Shown: piece by piece, positions 26,009 through 36,372 of the stretch
How the letters are laid out: each line of letters begins with the position of its first letter
Position numbering within the stretch: the stretch's first letter is position 1
Origin: Bizionia saleffrena
Lineage (GTDB): Bacteria; Bacteroidota; Bacteroidia; Flavobacteriales; Flavobacteriaceae
Direction: 5' to 3'
Assembly: GCF_008086175.1 (NCBI RefSeq)
Contig: NZ_VSKM01000005.1
Span: 227,937-291,936 of the forward strand
DNA: 64,000 bases
Notes under the pieces: model-generated
Told to the model about the DNA's origin: nothing
Database searches by the model: none
What the model saw: only the letters and a program-made list of their open reading frames with translations
Made by a program: the position numbers and the translations under genes

Positions 26009-27277
26009 TTATAACGTAATATTAAATGTGAATTTTAAAGCAATATTATCGTTAAATTTAGGCAAATGGTAGCCGCCGTATCTATACGTTAAGCTTAAAC
26101 CAAAGCCGAGAAGAAGTTTGTTAATCTCTAAGCCAGTCTCGGTATAACCGTGTTTAAGTGTTCCAAATGATACGTTTTGATGACGCCCAATATTATTAAT
26201 ATTTCCAATCGCGAAACGTGAAATAAGCACTAATTGTGGATTGAATTTTTCGGCAATAGCAAACGGTTTAAAGTAATGTTTGGCAACTAAAGTAGTAAAG
26301 CGATCAGAGAAAAACTCGTTAAAAAACATCGTTTCAAAACTATTAATTCCTGCTACCGAAAAACGACTTAGTATCGTTGCTTTATTAATATTGTTAGGAT
26401 AAGCGTGATATAAATGCGTTAATGGAGTGTCTCCGTGGGCCAGACCAGCAGTTAAAACACCAGTGGTATACGACTTGTTTTTGTGTGTAATTTTATGAAT
26501 GGTTCTAAAGTCTAATTTTGAAAAATTAAAATCGGCATCTAAGACCTCTCGGAAACTTTTGGTGTACTGTAATGAAAACTTTGGGAAACCATTTTTAGTT
26601 TCTACTAGCTTGTCATCTTTTGTTTTGTATTGGTTAAACGGACTCCATTGCAGAGAGACGGTAGCTGTTGTGGTTTCGAAGTCATCGTAAGATTTATCGT
26701 CTAGTACGTAATTATAGCTGTACGTTGGCCTAATATTACTAATTGCAAGTTGTGTCTCGGTAGTTAAATTCGGTGTAATTTGATGCTCTAAGGATACGGC
26801 AGATGTAATGTGTTTATGGAACAAATCGATGTTTAAAAGTCGTGGCTCGAAAAAAGAGAAAAAGCGGCTATCGGTTAGAAATTTAGAGCTCCCACTTTCT
26901 AACAAATCATCGGTATACGAAAAGTTAAACCACGTTTTTGTGTCTTCGTTTAAGCGAGCGCCTCCACCAATTTTATATTTAAATCTATGGTCTTTAAACC
27001 CATAAACAACATAAGAATCTATACGGTATTTTTCTGAAAAGCCATCGTTAGTAACGCCTCCCAAACCAGTTCTAAATCCTTCATATTGATTGAACTTTAC
27101 GAGATAGCGTAAATCGAAATTCCAAAAGGATGTTGGAAAAAAACCATTACCAATCTGTTTTAAAAGCACATCAGATTTTGTGGAGTCTTGAGCAACGCGG
27201 GTACTGTCTTTAGGTGTTTGCGCACTTAAAGACAATGAGAACAAAAATATACAAAATAAAAAGCAGTGTCTTAGCAT
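26009..27277 (-). CDS. Outer-membrane beta-barrel protein, DUF5686 C-terminal-like
   Basis: A 422-aa protein with a signal peptide (FLFCIFLFSLSLSAQ). The body consists of alternating amphipathic strands and ends in ALKFTFNITL, typical for outer-membrane barrels. Strand pattern and phrases such as FFEPRLLNIDLFHK and LHGxxxTETGLEIN resemble the C-terminal barrel of DUF5686/carboxypeptidase-like regulatory proteins, but the N-terminal CarboxypepD_reg-like domain of those proteins is missing. It is upstream of the MMPL exporter by 57 bases and may work with it (inference). Confidence 0.7.
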   Translation of the reverse strand: MLRHCFLFCIFLFSLSLSAQTPKDSTRVAQDSTKSDVLLKQIGNGFFPTSFWNFDLRYLVKFNQYEGFRTGLGGVTNDGFSEKYRIDSYVVYGFKDHRFKYKIGGGARLNEDTKTWFNFSYTDDLLESGSSKFLTDSRFFSFFEPRLLNIDLFHKHITSAVSLEHQITPNLTTETQLAISNIRPTYSYNYVLDDKSYDDFETTTATVSLQWSPFNQYKTKDDKLVETKNGFPKFSLQYTKSFREVLDADFNFSKLDFRTIHKITHKNKSYTTGVLTAGLAHGDTPLTHLYHAYPNNINKATILSRFSVAGINSFETMFFNEFFSDRFTTLVAKHYFKPFAIAEKFNPQLVLISRFAIGNINNIGRHQNVSFGTLKHGYTETGLEINKLLLGFGLSLTYRYGGYHLPKFNDNIALKFTFNITL

Positions 27278-27474
27278 AGTGATATATCGTTTGTGGCTAT
27301 GTAAAGTACAGCTTTTAGGCGATTCGAAAATTGATTCTGATTTAAAAGAATAAAAGTTACGATTATTTTAACATATTGTTTTTAATGGCGGCTATTTTTA
27401 ATCTTCCTTTGGTTATCTGGATTTAGAATACAAAAAAAAAGGCGCTAAAGGTGAAGCGGTAAGTGCGAGTTAAA

Positions 27475-27505
27475 GTAAAAAAGCGACTTAAAAAAGTCAC
27501 TTTTT
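27475..27505 (-). terminator. Intrinsic terminator after frr
   Basis: An A/T-flanked stem (about 10 pairs with one mismatch) directly after the frr stop, with six Ts on the minus strand. Confidence 0.8.
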
Positions 27506-27508
27506 AAT

Positions 27509-28066
27509 TTAAACAGTCATTATTTCTTTTTCCTTTATAACAAAAATTTCATCGATTTTTTTAACATATGCATCGGTTAGATTTTGTATGTCTTGCTCTG
27601 CGTTTTTCTGAATATCTTCAGACACGTCCTCATTTTTTTTAATATCGTTATTAGCCTCTTTACGCGCATTACGGATACCAATTTTGGCCTCTTCGGCTTC
27701 AGATTTTGCCTGTTTTGCTAATTGTAAACGACGTTCTTCTGTTAATGGGGGTACGTTAATAATAATAATATCACCATTATTCATTGGGTTAAAACCAAGG
27801 TTTGCAATTTGGATTGCTTTGTCAATAGCTTGAAGCATATTTTTTTCCCAAGGTTGCACAGAGATTGTTCTACCGTCTGGCGTATTTACATTCGCTACTT
27901 GACTTAAAGGGGTTTGAGAACCGTAATAATCGACCATAACACTACCCAACATTGCGGGGCTTGCTTTTCCTGCTCTGATGTTTACAAATTGTTTTTCTAA
28001 ATGCTTTACAGCAGATTGCATAGACTCTTTTGTAGAATCAATTATAAATGTAATGTCTTCGTTCAT
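27509..28066 (-). CDS. frr: Ribosome recycling factor
   Basis: A 185-aa protein, usual length. Characteristic segments are VNIRAGKASPAML near the start, VQPWEKNMLQAIDKAI and GDIIIINVPPLTEERR. It splits the post-termination ribosome together with EF-G. It is the last gene of the translation cluster, 80 bases after pyrH. Confidence 0.97.
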   Translation of the reverse strand: MNEDITFIIDSTKESMQSAVKHLEKQFVNIRAGKASPAMLGSVMVDYYGSQTPLSQVANVNTPDGRTISVQPWEKNMLQAIDKAIQIANLGFNPMNNGDIIIINVPPLTEERRLQLAKQAKSEAEEAKIGIRNARKEANNDIKKNEDVSEDIQKNAEQDIQNLTDAYVKKIDEIFVIKEKEIMTV

Positions 28067-28145
28067 ATTAAGATATTTTATTTTTTTAAGTAAAATTTAA
28101 GCCTGTTTTAAACGTAATATTAGTAGAGTGAATACCTTAAAATTA

Positions 28146-28853
28146 CTATAAACTGACTTGAGTTCCAATTTTTTCTCCAGAAATAACTTTCATTAAATTC
28201 CCTCTTGTATTCATATCGAAAACAATAATAGGAAGTTCGTTTTCTTGACTTAAGGTAAACGCTGTGGTGTCCATCACTTTTAAACCCTTTTTTAAAACAT
28301 CGTCGAAAGTGATGTGGTCGAATTTTACAGCGGTACTATCTTTTTCTGGATCAGTATTATAAATTCCGTCTACTCGAGTTCCTTTTAAAATAACATCGGC
28401 CTCTATTTCTATTGCACGTAAAACAGCTGCCGAGTCTGTTGTAAAATAGGGATTACCAGTACCTCCACCAAAAATAACGACACGTCCTTTTCTTAAATGG
28501 CTCATTGCTTTTCTTCTAATAAAGGGCTCGGCCACTTCATTAATTTTTATAGCAGTTTGCAAACGAGTTTTAACACCCGCGTCTTCAAGAGCATTTTGTA
28601 GAGCAAGACCGTTAATTACAGTAGCTAACATTCCCATATGGTCGCCTTGAACACGATCCATACCGTTCATCGCTCCGGCAACTCCTCTAAAAATATTTCC
28701 GCCGCCAATAACAATGGCAACTTCAATTCCTTTTTCGGTAACAGCTTTTATATCTTCAGCGTATTCGGCTAAACGATCTGGATCTATACCGTATTGGCGA
28801 TTGCCCATTAAGGCCTCACCAGATAGTTTTAAGAGAATTCTTTTGTATTTCAT
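28146..28853 (-). CDS. pyrH: UMP kinase
   Basis: A 235-aa protein from the start [17 protein letters not shown]. An in-frame ATG 42 codons upstream exists, but the extension has no homology-like features and overlaps the tsf terminator, so I reject it. Typical segments: [26 protein letters not shown] and [15 protein letters not shown]. It phosphorylates UMP to UDP as a hexamer and is allosterically controlled by nucleotides. Confidence 0.96.
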   Translation of the reverse strand: MKYKRILLKLSGEALMGNRQYGIDPDRLAEYAEDIKAVTEKGIEVAIVIGGGNIFRGVAGAMNGMDRVQGDHMGMLATVINGLALQNALEDAGVKTRLQTAIKINEVAEPFIRRKAMSHLRKGRVVIFGGGTGNPYFTTDSAAVLRAIEIEADVILKGTRVDGIYNTDPEKDSTAVKFDHITFDDVLKKGLKVMDTTAFTLSQENELPIIVFDMNTRGNLMKVISGEKIGTQVSL

Positions 28854-28968
28854 TTTTGTTTCTGAAAGTTTAGCAAAGCTACATAAATTTTTTCCCTTTT
28901 GAAATCTTTTTAAAGCCGAAGCATCATTTTTACAAAAATGTTTTAATATAGTATTAGCAAGCCACCAT

Positions 28969-29000
28969 AAAAAAACCACTACGGTGAGGTAGTGGTTTTT
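28969..29000 (-). terminator. Intrinsic terminator after tsf
   Basis: An A/T-flanked stem with core CCACTAC/GTAGTGG and a seven-base T run on the minus strand, 44 bases after the tsf stop codon. It partly isolates pyrH-frr from the upstream ribosomal genes. Confidence 0.9.
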
Positions 29001-29043
29001 AAAACTATTATAATCGGTTTATACACCGTTATTCTCTATATAA

Positions 29044-30009
29044 TTATCCTAAAGATACTCTTTCGAATGATGTTACTTCTACGTCTCCAAAAGTTTTAAC
29101 GTATTCTGCAACTGTCATCTTTTCATCTTTAATAAACTTTTGATCTAATAAACATTGTTCTTGATCTAAAGTGGTATTATCAGAGATGAAACGCTCCATT
29201 TTACCAGGTAAAATTTTATCCCAGATTTGTTCTGGTTTTCCTTCAGCTTTCAATTCAGCTTTTGCAGTTTCTTCAGCTTGCGCTAAAACTTCAGGAGTTA
29301 ATTGAGACATTGAGATATATTGTGGTACGTTTTTAAGTGTTTTACCTAAACGACCTAACTCGATGTTATCTTTTTCTATTACAGCTATTCTTGCTTCAGT
29401 TTCTGATGTTACGTAAGTAGCATCGAAAAATTTGTAAGATAACTTTGTTGCGCCCATAGAAGCGATTTGCATTGCTACATCTTTAGCTAATGTTTCAACA
29501 TTATCAACTTTAGCCGATAAACCAACCAAGGCAGCAATTTTATTAATATGCACGTAAGTACCTACGTAAGGGGCATTAAGTTTAGCGAAAGCATTAATTT
29601 CTAATTTTTCACCAACAACACCAGTTTGTTCAACTAATTTTTCTGTTACCGTAAAACCTCCAAAATCTGACGCTAAGAAATCGTCTTTAGAATCGAAGTT
29701 GATTGCACTATCTGCTAAATCTGTTGCTAATTTTACGAACGTTTCGTTTTTACCAACAAAATCAGTTTCACAACCTAAAACAATAGCAACACCTGTTGTG
29801 TTATCATCATTTAATTTAGAAACGGCAGCGCCCTCACTAGAGTCGCGGTCTGCTCTTTTTTCTGCTACTTTCTGTCCTTTTTTTCTAAGAACATCGATTG
29901 CTTTATCGAAATCTCCTTCAGCTTCAACTAATGCTTTCTTGCAGTCCATCATACCTGCACCTGTAGCTTTTCTTAATTTGTTAACCTCTGCGGCTGATAT
30001 TTTTGTCAT
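29044..30009 (-). CDS. tsf: Translation elongation factor Ts
   Basis: A 321-aa protein. The N-terminal UBA-like domain carries the family signature VNKLRKATGAGMMDCKKAL. The central TDFVGKNETF segment and the coiled-coil region match EF-Ts, the nucleotide-exchange factor of EF-Tu. It is 89 bases after rpsB, the usual pairing. Confidence 0.97.
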   Translation of the reverse strand: MTKISAAEVNKLRKATGAGMMDCKKALVEAEGDFDKAIDVLRKKGQKVAEKRADRDSSEGAAVSKLNDDNTTGVAIVLGCETDFVGKNETFVKLATDLADSAINFDSKDDFLASDFGGFTVTEKLVEQTGVVGEKLEINAFAKLNAPYVGTYVHINKIAALVGLSAKVDNVETLAKDVAMQIASMGATKLSYKFFDATYVTSETEARIAVIEKDNIELGRLGKTLKNVPQYISMSQLTPEVLAQAEETAKAELKAEGKPEQIWDKILPGKMERFISDNTTLDQEQCLLDQKFIKDEKMTVAEYVKTFGDVEVTSFERVSLG

Positions 30010-30098
30010 AACTTTTATGATATAATTTAAAAAAGTCGTTCAATCTAATTCTATGAAGAAAAACATTAAACGACTTATAGATATTGTATAATTATTAT

Positions 30099-30890
30099 TT
30101 ATTCTTCTTCTTCACTAGCTGCTTTAGCTTTTTCAGGTGCTGCTTTAGCTTGTTCAGCAACTGCTTTTTCATCAGCTTTAGCGGCATCTTTATCAGCTTT
30201 TTCAACTTTACGTGCATTTAAACCGTTAGTAACGGCTTCTGTAACGTGTGTTAAAATTTTATCGATAGATTTAGAAGCATCATCATTTGCTGGTATAACG
30301 TAATCTACTTGACGTGGATCTGAGTTAGTATCTACCATTGCAAAAATAGGAATGTTTAATTTCTGTGCTTCTTTAATCGCGATATGCTCACGTTTAATAT
30401 CTACAACAAACAAAGCTGCAGGAAGACGTGTCATATCTGTAATAGAACCTAAGTTTTTCTCTAACTTAGCTCTAAGACGGTTTACTTGTAAACGCTCTTT
30501 TTTAGATAACGTTAAAAAGGTACCATCTTTCTTCATTCTATCGATAGTAGCCATCTTTTTGATCGCTTTACGGATAGTAATGAAGTTCGTTAACATTCCG
30601 CCAGGCCATCTTTCTGTGATGAAAGGCATATTAATGTTACCCGCTTTTTCAGCTACGATGTCTTTTGCTTGTTTTTTTGTAGCAACAAATAAGATTTTAC
30701 GACCAGAGGCTGCAATTTTAGCAAGAGCTTCTCCAGCTTCCTCAATCTTAGCTGCTGTTTTGTATAAGTTTATAATGTGGATGCCATTACGCTCCATATA
30801 TACGTAAGGAGCCATATTAGGATCCCACTTACGGGTAAGGTGACCGAAATGTACACCTGCTTCAAGTAATTCTTTTACTTCTACTGCCAT
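30099..30890 (-). CDS. rpsB: 30S ribosomal protein S2
   Basis: A 263-aa protein from MAVEVKELLEAGVHFGHLTR. An ATG 11 codons upstream is in frame but not typical for S2. Core motifs: GVHFGHLTRKWDP, IINLYKT and FAMVDTNSDPRQVDYVIPAN. The C-terminal tail (about 230-263) is rich in Ala, Lys and Glu and probably disordered. About 185 bases separate it from rpsI, including hairpins that could be a leader for autoregulation (not proven). Confidence 0.97.
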   Translation of the reverse strand: MAVEVKELLEAGVHFGHLTRKWDPNMAPYVYMERNGIHIINLYKTAAKIEEAGEALAKIAASGRKILFVATKKQAKDIVAEKAGNINMPFITERWPGGMLTNFITIRKAIKKMATIDRMKKDGTFLTLSKKERLQVNRLRAKLEKNLGSITDMTRLPAALFVVDIKREHIAIKEAQKLNIPIFAMVDTNSDPRQVDYVIPANDDASKSIDKILTHVTEAVTNGLNARKVEKADKDAAKADEKAVAEQAKAAPEKAKAASEEEE

Positions 30891-31075
30891 TTTGTAATAG
30901 TTTACGTTCTGTTGAATTAGCAATAATTAAGTGGTCTTTTTACAAATCGCCTTAAATATTTAGATGCTAAACTAAATCCTGTCTTTTGGACTAGGACAAC
31001 AATAACTAGTTATTTTTTGTTTTGAACCCAATTAAGAATAATCGATAAACGATATCCCCAATGGAATTGAGGATA

Positions 31076-31462
31076 TTAACGTTTAGAGAATTGGAATTTC
31101 TTACGTGCTTTTTTCTGACCGAATTTCTTACGTTCAACCATTCTAGGATCTCTAGTTAATAAACCTTCAGGTTTTAAAAGACCTCTGTTTTCGTCATTTA
31201 ACTCACACATTGCGCGAGAAATGGCTAAACGGATAGCTTCTGCTTGTCCTGTAACACCACCACCAAATACATTTACATTAATATCAAAAGTAGTTTCGTT
31301 TTCCGTTAATACTAACGGTTGCTTTACTTTGTATTGTAAAATTGCAGTTGGGAAGTAGTTTGCTAATTCTTTTTTGTTAATCGTTATTTTACCTTCTCCT
31401 TGAGATAGGTAAACACGAGCAACAGCCGTTTTTCTACGACCAATTTTGTGTAATACTTCCAT
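31076..31462 (-). CDS. rpsI: 30S ribosomal protein S9
   Basis: A 128-aa protein with the signatures IGRRKTAVARVYL and, at the end, DPRMVERKKFGQKKARKKF followed by QFSKR, whose basic C-terminal tail reaches the P-site tRNA. Its ATG shares one base with the rplM stop (TAATG), giving tight coupling. Confidence 0.97.
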   Translation of the reverse strand: MEVLHKIGRRKTAVARVYLSQGEGKITINKKELANYFPTAILQYKVKQPLVLTENETTFDINVNVFGGGVTGQAEAIRLAISRAMCELNDENRGLLKPEGLLTRDPRMVERKKFGQKKARKKFQFSKR

Positions 31463-31917
31463 TACTTAAATTCGTTTAAGTTAATTGTAGCTGGCTTCTG
31501 AGCTTCGTGAGCATGCTTTGTTCCAGTAACAACAGTTAAATTTCTAAAAAGACTTGCTCCTAACTTGTTCTTAGGTAACATTCCTTTTACAGATTTCTCT
31601 ACTAATCTTGATGGATCTTTTCCAAATAATTCAGTAGCAGTTAAACTTCTTTGACCACCTGGGTAACCCGTGTGACGAATGTACGTTTTGTCATTCCACT
31701 TGTTTCCTGATAAGTTGATTTTTTCCGCATTGATAACAATTACGTTATCACCACAATCAACGTGTGGTGTGAAGCTAGGCTTGTGCTTTCCTCTTAAAAG
31801 TTTTGCAACTTTAGAAGCCATACGCCCTAATGTTTGACCTTCAGCGTCAACTAAAACCCACTGTTTATCTACAGTTGCTTTATTGGCTGAAATCGTTTTG
31901 TAGCTTAATGTGTCCAC
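31462..31917 (-). CDS. rplM: 50S ribosomal protein L13
   Basis: A 151-aa protein with typical L13 segments [31 protein letters not shown] and [11 protein letters not shown]. First gene of the rplM-rpsI pair, preceded by a consensus promoter at 31965-31994. Confidence 0.97.
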   Translation of the reverse strand: MDTLSYKTISANKATVDKQWVLVDAEGQTLGRMASKVAKLLRGKHKPSFTPHVDCGDNVIVINAEKINLSGNKWNDKTYIRHTGYPGGQRSLTATELFGKDPSRLVEKSVKGMLPKNKLGASLFRNLTVVTGTKHAHEAQKPATINLNEFK

Positions 31918-31964
31918 AGTTATTAATATTTTTTATTAAACATTCCTCTCTTTAAAAGAGTTGG

Positions 31965-31994
31965 CAAATTTACGATTATATATTTGATTACCAA
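31965..31994 (-). promoter_or_regulatory. Promoter of rplM-rpsI
   Basis: On the minus strand TTG (31992-31994), 19 bases, then TAAATTTG (31965-31972): an exact fit to the Bacteroidota consensus TTG-N19-TAnnTTTG, about 48 bases before the rplM ATG. Confidence 0.85.
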
Positions 31995-32131
31995 ATAGTG
32001 TACGTATATATTTTTAATAACTCTGTTGATATCTTTCTATCATCCCTTCCCGCATTTAAGGAAATCGCTATGCTTTTGGTGTAAAAGTAGCGCTCCCAAT
32101 ATGTTTTTTTATCTATTAGAGTGTTGTTTTT

Positions 32132-33022
32132 TTATTTAATAGTAACCTCCAGCAGTGTTGCGGGGCCTTTATGGGCTTCATTAGAGATATAAAGAAGCCC
32201 GTCTTCACTAAATGTAATTCCTTCTGGTTGTGGAAATTCGTCTTTGTTTAATCGAATCACTTTTTTTATGTCACCTTCGGGAGTGAATATAACTAATTTT
32301 GGGTGTTTTCCTTCTAAAATATAGATGTCCTTGGTCTCTGGATGTATCGCTGCATCTGATGGATTGAACGTTTTTTCTGCTTTCTTCTTTCTAAAGGTGT
32401 TAAATGCTTCGGCGTTCATGTCTATTTTTAGAAAGGGTTGTACTCCACGAATTTTAGTTTCTAAATCTATTTCATAAAGCGATTTAAAGTTTTTATCTTT
32501 TAAACCTTCGTCTTTAGGTGCTGTAATTAAACGGTTTGTGTTGTTGTTATAGGTTAAGGTTTCCATATTATGTTTAATAGAAAACCCAGTACTGAAAGTG
32601 GTTACTTTTTTGTCTTGAGATTGAAAATCGGTAACTTCAAACAGGATGCCATCGCTACGCATTATGTACGCGTCTTTATTTACGATAGCAATACCTTCAT
32701 AATCGCCAGGGCCAGCGAAATCTATCCTTTTAATAATACTTTTGCTGGTTATATCGTAAACATATATACTACCGTCTTCATCTTGAATGCACGCAAATGT
32801 AGCAGGGCTTAACCAAGCAATACCGCTAACTTCCTTCAGCGCTTTAGGAAGATTCCATGTGGTGTTTACAACGTAGTCTTTTTTGGGTTTAGAGTTTTTA
32901 GTTAGTTTATTCGTCTTTACTGTTTTAGTCGGTACTATGGGCATACTCGTATTGAAGGCAACGCCTAAACCAATAATGGCAATTGTTAAAAGTGCTACGA
33001 ATAGATAACTTGATTTTTTCAT
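32132..33022 (-). CDS. SdiA-regulated-like beta-propeller protein
   Basis: 296 aa from the start MKKSSYLFVALL, which begins a signal peptide or anchor; an upstream in-frame ATG 11 codons earlier is less likely. After a basic linker the mature protein shows propeller repeats: VSGIAWLSPATFACIQDEDG, GDYEGIAIVNKDAYIMRSDG, DAAIHPETKDIYILEGKHP and PEGITFSEDGLLYISNE. This is the SdiA-regulated/esterase-like phytase-type propeller. It is probably periplasmic or surface-attached; the ligand is unknown. Confidence 0.8.
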   Translation of the reverse strand: MKKSSYLFVALLTIAIIGLGVAFNTSMPIVPTKTVKTNKLTKNSKPKKDYVVNTTWNLPKALKEVSGIAWLSPATFACIQDEDGSIYVYDITSKSIIKRIDFAGPGDYEGIAIVNKDAYIMRSDGILFEVTDFQSQDKKVTTFSTGFSIKHNMETLTYNNNTNRLITAPKDEGLKDKNFKSLYEIDLETKIRGVQPFLKIDMNAEAFNTFRKKKAEKTFNPSDAAIHPETKDIYILEGKHPKLVIFTPEGDIKKVIRLNKDEFPQPEGITFSEDGLLYISNEAHKGPATLLEVTIK

Positions 33023-33100
33023 TGTTCTTATTTTAAGTCCCGAAGATGTTTGCAAAAACTGAAAACAAAATGGAATTTTAAAGTATAATTTAAAGTTTAA

Positions 33101-34372
33101 CTATTTTTTAGGGAAGGTAAGTTTAAAGATATGTGCGTCATTATAGTCGTAATTTAATTCTATAGCGTACTTAGTAGCAATCGCTTTCGCTATGGATAGC
33201 CCTAATCCAGTAGATTTTGTGTTAGTAGTCGTTTTCTTAAAACGCGTAAATAACAGATTTTGATCCAGTTGATGTGGCGTACCGTAATTTATAATACTCC
33301 ACATATGCGATTGTATAGTAATAGTTATGGTATTATTCCGTTTACCGTGCACCAATGCGTTTTTCACTAAGTTCGTGAGCATTATAACGGCTAAATCTTG
33401 ATTTATTTTAAAATTTAAATCGTTTGAAGCCTTAATTTGTAACCGCATATTTTTATGATTTGCTAAATCTTCAAAATCGGCTATTACCTTTTCAGTAAGG
33501 GTATTAAAAGGGATCGTTTCTACATTTACAAATTGTTGATTTTCGATTTTAGATAATAATAAAAGAGATTTATTAAGTCGTGTTAATCGGCCTAAATTAT
33601 CTAAGGCGGTGCCTATGTCTTTCAATTGTTTATCGTTTAGCGGGGTGTTTTCTAAAAATAACTCCAATTTATTAATGGTTATTGCCAATGGTGTTTGTAA
33701 TTCGTGCGCGGCGTTTTCAATAAATTGTTTTTGTGCACTATAACTATGGGTAGATTTTTGTAATAAAGTGTTCACTGCTGTATTTAGCAACTTAAATTCT
33801 TCAATATTAGATTTAGGAAGCGTTATAGGTGTATTGTCCTCGATTTTAAAGGTTTGTAATTGGGCAATTAAATGATAAAATGGTTTCCATAAGCGTTTCA
33901 ATAATAGATTATTTAAAATTAAAATACTCAGAATTAAAATAACATACAATCCCAAGAGGTAAGTGATTAAGCTTTCAATCAAATCATCTTCCTCTACCAT
34001 CGAAGTTATAATATCTAACTTATAATAGGCATTATTGTGTTTAATAGCGCTGCTGTAAATACGCATGGCTTCGAGTTCGTCTTCACTTTGCACGTATATT
34101 AGCGTGTCGCGAAAGTTTTCCTTAAAGTGTTTATGTTTTTTTTTGTTTATGGGAGTAAAAACGTGATTGTTTTTTTTAACATTGCGGTGCTCTATTATAT
34201 TTGGCTCTGTTTTTAAACGACCTATTAAAATATCTTTCTGGTTTTCTAAGCCGTCATCTAGGCTGTCGTAAATTTCGTTAAGCATCGCATAATAAAATAC
34301 AAATGCCCAAACCGTAATTAATGGTAGCAATAATATAGAGAGGTATTACGTGGTTTTATTAAGTAGTTTCAT
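33101..34372 (-). pseudogene. Sensor histidine kinase with premature stop at codon 9
   Basis: The natural start overlaps the stop of the response regulator (TAATG at 34370-34374). The frame reads MKLLNKTT, then an in-frame TAA (34346-34348), then YLSILLLPLITVWAFVFYYAM and a full kinase. The rest has two membrane spans (near the start and at about residues 115-145 of the remaining frame), a HisKA box with NAAHELQTP, and a HATPase_c domain with NLVKNALVHG and GLGLSIAKAIA. A single-base change (for example AAA to TAA) explains the stop. Rescue from an internal TTG at 34330 or a later ATG would remove or shorten the first membrane span. Confidence 0.75.
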
Positions 34373-35043
34373 TATTCAATATCTAATTTATAACCTACGC
34401 CATACACCGCTTCGACGTTAATAGTCGCGTGATTTAGTTTTTTTCGTAGATTTTTAATTTGGGAGTATATAAAATCGAAGCTATCGGCCTGGTCAATATA
34501 ATCTCCCCAAACGTGCTCTGCTAAGGCCGATTTAGTAACTAAACGTGTTTTATTAGTAATTAAATACATTAAAATATCGTATTCTTTTCGGTTTAAAACA
34601 ATATCTTTTTGGTTTATTGTAATCGATCGGTTTTCGGGGTTTATAGAAACATTGCCAATATCAATCGTTTTATTGCCATCAAAATTACGTCTGCGTAACA
34701 CCGCTTTTACTCTGGCATGCAGCTCGGCCATATGGAATGGTTTTGGCAAATAATCGTCTGCACCCAAGTTTAAACCTTCTAATCTATCGTCTAACGAATC
34801 TTTAGCAGAAACAATTATTACCCCCTCATTTTTACCTTGTGCTTTAAGCTGTTTTAGTAACTCTAAGCCATTGCCATCTGGTAGACCAATATCGAGTAAA
34901 ATACAATCGTAACTATAAACCCCAATTTTTAAACTCGCCTCTTTAAAGTGAGTGGTCGCTTCTACAATATACTTTTCGCGCTCTAAAGTTTCACGCATAT
35001 TATTTAGCATTTCGCGTTCGTCTTCGATAATGAGGATTTTCAT
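34372..35043 (-). CDS. OmpR-family response regulator
   Basis: A 223-aa protein. The receiver domain has E7/D8/E9 and phosphoacceptor D51 (ILLDIGLPDG), with the Lys in YLPKPF. The C-terminal winged helix (about 130-222) includes LNRKEYDILMYLI and the RNLRKKL recognition helix region. It is intact, but its kinase partner carries a nonsense codon, so signalling through the pair is probably lost or altered. Confidence 0.92.
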   Translation of the reverse strand: MKILIIEDEREMLNNMRETLEREKYIVEATTHFKEASLKIGVYSYDCILLDIGLPDGNGLELLKQLKAQGKNEGVIIVSAKDSLDDRLEGLNLGADDYLPKPFHMAELHARVKAVLRRRNFDGNKTIDIGNVSINPENRSITINQKDIVLNRKEYDILMYLITNKTRLVTKSALAEHVWGDYIDQADSFDFIYSQIKNLRKKLNHATINVEAVYGVGYKLDIE

Positions 35044-35209
35044 TGTATTATTAATTTTGCTACAACAATATACTGTAAATCTATAAAGACTTGGGAATTA
35101 TAGTATTTTGAAATTTAGATTTTATTAACGTACCAAGGTCTGAAATTACCAATTCGTTACAGTATTAAGTGATTCATTTGCCGAGTAATTAATTTAAAAA
35201 CAGATAAAG

Positions 35210-35651
35210 ATGAAAAATTCGGTAATAGTAGTATTAGCCTTATTGGCAACAGCGACTCTAAGTGCTCAAGATTTAAAAATGACTGATTTGCCTGCAAATT
35301 TAACTAATAATTTCCAAAAAGTGTATCCTGGGGTGACCGGATATTGAGTGGGAAATGGATGGAATGAATTATAAAGTGGAATTTGATGAAGGTAGTAATG
35401 AGCATGAAATTTGGTATAACACAAATGGAGATATTATAAGAATGGAGAGTGAAATGAATGCGACCCAATTACCAACAGCAGTTGCTTCTACATTACGCAG
35501 TAAATACGCCGACTACTCTATAGATTCTATAGAAAAAATTGAGAGTGCGGGAAACACCACTTATAAAGTAGAGATTGAAGAAGGTTTCTTTACAGAGAAA
35601 ACAGTTGTTTTTGATGCAAAAGGAAATGTAGTGAGTGAAATGAATGACTAA
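35210..35651 (+). pseudogene. PepSY-like periplasmic protein with one-base frameshift
   Basis: The gene begins with a signal peptide (VIVVLALLATATLSAQ) and continues as LPANLTNNFQKVYPGVT. At about 35337-35341 an extra G (ACCGG where ACCG restores the frame) causes a stop at TGA. Removing it restores DIEWEMDGMNYKVEFDEG and the rest of a typical PepSY-like repeat protein of about 146 aa. It is divergent from the OmpR/kinase pair, with which such proteins are often linked. Confidence 0.75.
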
Positions 35652-35673
35652 AGGTCCCTTATAAATTAGACGT

Positions 35674-35710
35674 AAAGGGTTGGAAGGTATTCCAGCCCTT
35701 TCTTATTTTT
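35674..35710 (+). terminator. Intrinsic terminator after PepSY pseudogene
   Basis: A stem AAAGGGTTGGAA with TTCCAGCCCTTT (one mismatch), loop GGTA and a T-rich tail. Confidence 0.85.
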
Positions 35711-35717
35711 TGTTGAA

Positions 35718-36354
35718 ATGAGAAAGCACGTTATAAACCTTTTTAGTCTATTGAGCATTCTGAACGGGTTTGCGCAGAGCTACTTTTACGATTTTTTTTT
35801 TTGAGCCTGAAGTAGGTGTTACTTAAGGTGTAAGCGAGGAGTATTCGCAAAGCTTTTATATGGAAAACAGAAGCTTTATTTATAAAAATAACACCTTTAA
35901 TTTTGAAGGAAGGCAATTAGAGATCGCCCATTCTTCGAATTACGAGTATTAACAAGCACATAGTATAGGTATTGGTGTACAATACAGATTTAAAAAAACG
36001 TTTAAGAAAACTGAAAAAGATGAGTTTAGGCTAATGCAGCTTTACACGTGGCTAATAAATATAGGAGTTTTAACCTGAAAAACAGAATGCGAAACAAAAT
36101 ACAGTTGGCGAAACGAATTAGGAATAGCTTTTTATTTAAATGAAACCGTGTCTTCTTTTAAAGCTGAAACGGAAAGTTTATTAGGATGGTTAAAATTTGA
36201 AAAGCCTGAATCTGAAGAACGCCTATCTGGTGTTTTCGGTTGGCAATTATGCAGCTATATTGAGGCGATTGGTTTACAATATCGCCTTCCAAATGCTACC
36301 CAGTATTTAAGTCATGGATTCTTTTTAGTAACAGTAGTAGAGATTACACGCTAG
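35718..36354 (+). pseudogene. Outer-membrane protein gene with many stops
   Basis: Starts MRKHVINLFSLLSILNGFAQ, a good signal peptide, then YFYDFFF. The rest is readable only by switching frames: SEEYSQSFYMENRSFIYK, IGIGVQYRFKKTF, NELGIAFYLNETVSSF and, at the end, SGVFGWQLCSYIEAIGLQY. Several stop codons and at least two frameshifts interrupt it. The strand pattern with aromatic residues is that of an outer-membrane barrel. It directly follows the broken PepSY gene and was probably part of the same module. Confidence 0.65.
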
Positions 36355-36372
36355 ATACAGTCTTTTAAAAAT

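Noticed and set aside
28854..28979. N-terminal extension of pyrH by 42 codons
   Set aside because: The extension covers the tsf terminator and precedes the well-known UMP kinase start [12 protein letters not shown].
30891..31075. rpsB leader as a defined autoregulatory structure
   Set aside because: Hairpins are visible, but I cannot match them to a described leader family.
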